From Fimenecus sp045593645 (GTDB lineage: Bacteria; Bacillota; Clostridia; Oscillospirales; Acutalibacteraceae): a stretch of 8,062 nt of DNA. Where the stretch lies: the NCBI GenBank assembly GCA_045593645.1, contig JAZNWZ010000100.1:1-8062 (forward strand), read 5' to 3'. The translations under genes and the position numbers were made by a program. The notes below the pieces were generated by a model, which saw only the letters and a program-made list of their open reading frames with translations, was not told the origin of the DNA and made no database searches. The first letter of the stretch is position 1. Every line of letters begins with the position of its first letter. Shown here one piece after another: positions 4,810 to 8,062 of this stretch.

Positions 4810-7668
4810 TTAATTTTTTGGAAATAGTGTTCCACACTTTGCGCAGAATTTTACTGTTGGGTTATTTTTGGCTCCACATTGTGGACAGAAAATCTCTTTT
4901 GGTGGTTGGGCTTGTTGTTGCGCAGCCAGTGCTGCCTTTTGACTTTCAATTAGTTGATTATATCTTTCTAATTCAAGTCTTGCTTGTTCCGCCTTTTGAG
5001 CCTCTTTTTCCATCTTTCTTTCCTTTAAATATTTTTTGAACTTTATCACAAAAACAATAAAAGCAATAAGAATAATAAGACTTGAGATACTGCCTACAAT
5101 AAATTCTACTCTATGTCTATACCAAATTTCAAAAACAAAATTATACCAAGGGATTTTTTCAAAAACTGGTGTAATCGTTTTTGATTTTTCTTTTATATCA
5201 AGCTCGCCTTCAACATTTAAACGGTCTATTTTCCATGTGTATGAATCAGGAACAAAACCTGATATAGTACCATTACCATCTTCATCTAAAACATAAGAGA
5301 AATAGTATTCATCATCTAAATATATATCGACTTGCTCACCTGAATACTTTTCACCAAAAGGTGTTTTAACTGTAACTGTCTTTACAACATCAATATGGTC
5401 AATAGATTCGATAATAGCACTTGACACCTCGTCTGCACTATCAACTTGTGTATGAATACCACCTGTAGAGTCTGCCACATTTTCAAAGAAATCTACTCCA
5501 TAACCAGTATCGATAGTGAAAACATTTACAAGGTAATCGTCGCTATCTTTTCCCGTCCAGTTTTTATATTCTTCTTCACCAACGCCCACGTCAGCATTAT
5601 AAAGAGCACACAAAACCTGCTCATATGTGTATCCTGTGTTTGGCTCTGGGTCTTTAGGTGGTGCATCACCAAGCACAATAATAATCTTTTCAGCATCAGG
5701 TCTCCAATTAAGAGAAAGTGCAGTCATAATACCTGAATATACTGTTTCGTCAGTATCGCCACCATTACCTAAATCAAGACCGTTTATAGTTGAAGTTATT
5801 TTATTTGTATCATTAGTGAATTTTAGTTGCACCTTTGCAGGGTAGTCATACTCATCTCCCTCTTCTGGGAAATCACGATAGTCAACAATGGCAACACGAT
5901 AATCTTCCGTTTTTCCGCTCAATGAAGCTATGATTTTATTCATATTTTCTTTTGCATTTTCAATATCGTCTCCCATTGAGCCTGTTGTATCAATTACAAA
6001 ACAAATGTCTAATCCTTTGTTTTGTTTAATTATTTGATTAATTTCACCCTTTTTAGAGGCAAGTGCAGACACAACACAATTTTTAATATTAAGAAGTCCA
6101 CTAGTTCCACCTTCATAAACAAATTTTCCTGTTGTTGTGTTTTTAATAATCGCTTTAACCTCTTTACCAGTTAAATCCGGATTACTTGCAAAAATCAATC
6201 CAGCTGCACCGGTTACATGTGGTGCTGCCATCGATGTGCCATCAAAAGAATCATATCCCGACACTATACAACTCCAGATGTTTTCACCCGGTGCTACAAC
6301 ATCAACTCTATCACCAACACACGAAAAGTAACTGTATGTGTATGTAACAATTCCGTCGCTATTCACATTCATACCTGCAGAGCCTACAACAATCACTCTT
6401 TCTGAAACTGTTTCAGAATCAATCAAACTTATATAATTGTTATATTTTGCAAGTGCACCGCCCTGAAGCTTTTTAACGCCTTTAAGTTTGTCTGCAGAAC
6501 GATAACCATATGGAGAGTCTGCATCTTGATAAAAGGTATTACCATTTGTATTGCCGGCAGACACACAGATAACAAAATCTGGCTCGCCTTGTTGTTCTCT
6601 TTTTGCTATGTAGCGCTCTAAAAGTCCCTCCAACACACTCGCTTGTTGTTCAAGAATATCCTTAGCTTTTTTATTACCCTTACTTGCAGCAAAATCCAAC
6701 AATCTGTTAGTGTTTTGACTTATATTTATCGCTCTCACATCATTGTCAGCAAGATATTTGATTGCAGCAAAATATGTGTATGGTGTTGTATAGTAATCAT
6801 TTGAACTTGATGAAGCTACACCACAGTAGTAAATGTTGCCTTTATCCATCATTATGCCTGAAACACCTTCGTCGTTCCATTCTGCACCAATTGTACCTGC
6901 AACATGTGAGCCATGGTCTGCTGCTTTGTAATCGCCACTTTCAAACTTATAAATGGTACCATCCGAGCCGGCATATGCCAATTTTGCAAAGTTTAAGTCT
7001 TCATGCTCTGCATCCGGCACTGAATCTATAATACCGATATTGACCTTTTCCATATATTCAGCATATGCCCAAGCACCCATAGCGTCAACTGCTTCTAAGC
7101 CCCAATTGTTGCCACTTGGATTTTCTGCATCCCAATCCTCATCGTCCGTTTCCCATGGGTCTGATGGCAATTTTGGAGTAAATGCATAATCAAATCCCTC
7201 AGGAGTCGCAAATTCGCCTTCTTCTAAAAGAATAATTGTGTTAACATATGCATCCTCAACCACTTTTTCGTTTTTAATCTTATTAACCTTTTTCTCCAAA
7301 TCTTCAAGCTCTAACGCACTGCTAAAAGCTATCTTATAAACTCCAATATCGTCCATTGTATTAGAAATTGTAGCATCATATCTTTTAACAAGTGATTCTA
7401 TATCTGTCATTGTGGCATCTTCTTTTGCAATAATAACAATTTCATTGTTAACATATGCAACGCCACTTTCCTCATCATAAGATATTTCTGAATATTGTTC
7501 AGCAAGATTTAAATATGTTTGAGTTGCTGCGTCAGGCTTACTAAGTTCAATTTGATTATAAATTGCAACTGCACCAATAGATAAGCCCACAACAATCGCT
7601 ATCGTAATTAAAAAGCTTACAACAAGCTTAAGCCCTTTTTTCTTACCTGTTTTGTTTTCTCGTTTCAT
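4810..7668 (-). CDS. Membrane-anchored subtilisin-like protease with VWA domain and C-terminal zinc ribbon
   Basis: 952 residues counted from the ATG at 7668. Domains in order: basic start and signal anchor (~12-38); propeptide-like alpha/beta domain (~72-144); acidic Trp/Asp-rich linker (~168-188); S8 subtilase (~207-528) with Asp215 (GIIDSVPD), His252 (DHGSHVAGTIGA), oxyanion Asn373 (SAGN) and nucleophile Ser479 (GTSMAAPH); VWA domain (~554-753) with metal-site residues Asp560, Thr562 and Ser564 (DTTGSM), Thr639 and Asp668 (GDAPP); beta-sandwich-like domain (~760-836); membrane helix (~855-877); Glu/Lys/Gln/Ala-rich, probably coiled helix (~878-924); zinc ribbon with Cys928, 931, 942 and 945. 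Both termini should be cytoplasmic, with protease and VWA outside. All catalytic residues are intact. The usual SLG of the substrate cleft appears to be SQN (317-319), followed by an extra helical insert. ATG 7674 abuts the GGGGG site, whereas 7668 has 6-base spacing and an ATGA overlap with the upstream gene. Confidence 0.93.
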   Translation of the reverse strand: MKRENKTGKKKGLKLVVSFLITIAIVVGLSIGAVAIYNQIELSKPDAATQTYLNLAEQYSEISYDEESGVAYVNNEIVIIAKEDATMTDIESLVKRYDATISNTMDDIGVYKIAFSSALELEDLEKKVNKIKNEKVVEDAYVNTIILLEEGEFATPEGFDYAFTPKLPSDPWETDDEDWDAENPSGNNWGLEAVDAMGAWAYAEYMEKVNIGIIDSVPDAEHEDLNFAKLAYAGSDGTIYKFESGDYKAADHGSHVAGTIGAEWNDEGVSGIMMDKGNIYYCGVASSSSNDYYTTPYTYFAAIKYLADNDVRAINISQNTNRLLDFAASKGNKKAKDILEQQASVLEGLLERYIAKREQQGEPDFVICVSAGNTNGNTFYQDADSPYGYRSADKLKGVKKLQGGALAKYNNYISLIDSETVSERVIVVGSAGMNVNSDGIVTYTYSYFSCVGDRVDVVAPGENIWSCIVSGYDSFDGTSMAAPHVTGAAGLIFASNPDLTGKEVKAIIKNTTTGKFVYEGGTSGLLNIKNCVVSALASKKGEINQIIKQNKGLDICFVIDTTGSMGDDIENAKENMNKIIASLSGKTEDYRVAIVDYRDFPEEGDEYDYPAKVQLKFTNDTNKITSTINGLDLGNGGDTDETVYSGIMTALSLNWRPDAEKIIIVLGDAPPKDPEPNTGYTYEQVLCALYNADVGVGEEEYKNWTGKDSDDYLVNVFTIDTGYGVDFFENVADSTGGIHTQVDSADEVSSAIIESIDHIDVVKTVTVKTPFGEKYSGEQVDIYLDDEYYFSYVLDEDGNGTISGFVPDSYTWKIDRLNVEGELDIKEKSKTITPVFEKIPWYNFVFEIWYRHRVEFIVGSISSLIILIAFIVFVIKFKKYLKERKMEKEAQKAEQARLELERYNQLIESQKAALAAQQQAQPPKEIFCPQCGAKNNPTVKFCAKCGTLFPKN

Positions 7669-8062
7669 GCACATCCCCCTTTTATAACTATATTGTAAAC
7701 TTTTTTTCTATTATTTTCAATATTGTCAAAAGCACCGCATTTTATAAGCCATTCTAAACTTTTTGCATTAAGTTCTCGTCCGTTTATTCTGTTACAAAAG
7801 TCGGCAAGAGATTGTAAGTTTCCGGCATTTTCAATAGCTTCTAAAGTTGTTCCGCCCTCAAATGCGTATTCCCCGAATCCATTCTCTTCATTTCCGAGGA
7901 GCTCGATATTTTCAGGCGATGCAATAGTTTCACTTGCCATAATTTGATAAATTCCACATCCGGAATCAGTTAATACATCACCGAGTTTTCTTTCATACGC
8001 ATCAGCTACTTCTTTCAAAGTCACGCCTTCTTCTGTCATCATTTTTTCAAGTCGGAGGCCAA
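7665..8062 (-). CDS. Partial gene with DNA polymerase III alpha-like C-terminal segment, function unknown
   Basis: The frame is open to the right edge, so the true start is probably outside; the ATGs at 8042 and 8039 have no ribosome binding site. About 132 residues are visible. The last ~50 (ADFCNRINGREL, then AKSLEWLIKCGAFDNI) closely resemble the segment of bacterial DnaE where FCxR, LN and LEsLIkaGAFD recur, in the helix-hairpin-helix part after the palm. The part before it (LKEVADAYERKLGDV, SGCGIYQIMASETIASPENI) is acidic and not recognised, and I see no polymerase catalytic motif. The protein ends KGGCA, far short of the DnaE C-terminus. Its stop overlaps the protease start in ATGA, and the protease's ribosome binding site lies in its last codons, so the two are probably co-translated. 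It may be a captured DnaE fragment or a domain sharing that fold. Confidence 0.6.
   Translation of the reverse strand, partial: GLRLEKMMTEEGVTLKEVADAYERKLGDVLTDSGCGIYQIMASETIASPENIELLGNEENGFGEYAFEGGTTLEAIENAGNLQSLADFCNRINGRELNAKSLEWLIKCGAFDNIENNRKKVYNIVIKGGCA
7675..7680 (-). promoter_or_regulatory. Ribosome binding site fixing the protease start at 7668
   Basis: On the minus strand AGGGGG touches the ATG at 7674 directly but lies 6 bases before the ATG at 7668, so the second is the plausible start. It is inside the last codons of the upstream gene, favouring translational coupling. Confidence 0.65.

Noticed and set aside
6762..7189. Plus-strand open frames opposite the protease
   Set aside because: They overlap the conserved His and Asp motifs of the subtilase on the other strand and have His/Leu/Ser-rich translations typical of shadows.
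7669..7674. Protease start at ATG 7674
   Set aside because: The GGGGG site touches this ATG with no spacing, whereas ATG 7668 has 6 bases and an ATGA overlap with the preceding gene.
1..8062. CRISPR array, tRNA/rRNA, insertion sequence or riboswitch
   Set aside because: No repeated spacer pattern, no cloverleaf or rRNA-like stretch, no transposase or terminal repeats, and no long structured leader; the only long gap (2410-2611) is explained by two promoters and a dyad.

Overview
The window is AT-rich, has strong AGGAGG-type ribosome binding sites, compact gene spacing and short hairpin terminators. It carries a Na+-translocating decarboxylase, an Xre-type membrane regulator and a signal-anchored subtilase with a zinc ribbon. 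Together these suggest an anaerobic, low-G+C Firmicute of the class Clostridia, probably a gut-type fermenter. This is inferred from gene content and style, as no marker gene is present.

Left part (1-1457, + strand): the tail of a decarboxylase operon, with the large membrane beta subunit followed by a tiny OadG-like gamma/delta subunit and a bidirectional terminator. The carboxyltransferase and biotin carrier would be expected outside the window or elsewhere in the genome. The beta subunit keeps the family's known functional residues, but the Na+-coupling aspartate of the GGADGPT motif is valine.

Middle (1462-4799): a divergent regulatory cassette. A minus-strand gene encodes an N-terminal helix-turn-helix fused to about seven membrane helices. 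Divergent from it is a two-gene operon: a six-helix membrane protein with a soluble helical N-terminal domain, then a condensation-type acyltransferase with an HxxxDG motif, joined by a TAATG overlap. The 202-base gap between the divergent units holds two near-consensus sigma-A promoters and a perfect 7-bp inverted repeat that could be the regulator's operator. A second bidirectional terminator closes the operon.

Right part (4810-8062, minus strand): a two-gene unit read from the right edge. The first gene is cut by the window edge; its last ~50 residues resemble a short piece of bacterial DNA polymerase III alpha. It overlaps by ATGA a 952-residue membrane protein with, in order, an N-terminal anchor, a propeptide-like domain, a complete subtilisin catalytic domain, a von Willebrand A domain with a complete metal site, a beta domain, a second membrane helix, a charged helix and a four-cysteine zinc ribbon. 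This protease is the most unusual gene here and the best candidate for an undescribed system. No RNA gene, CRISPR array or insertion sequence was seen.
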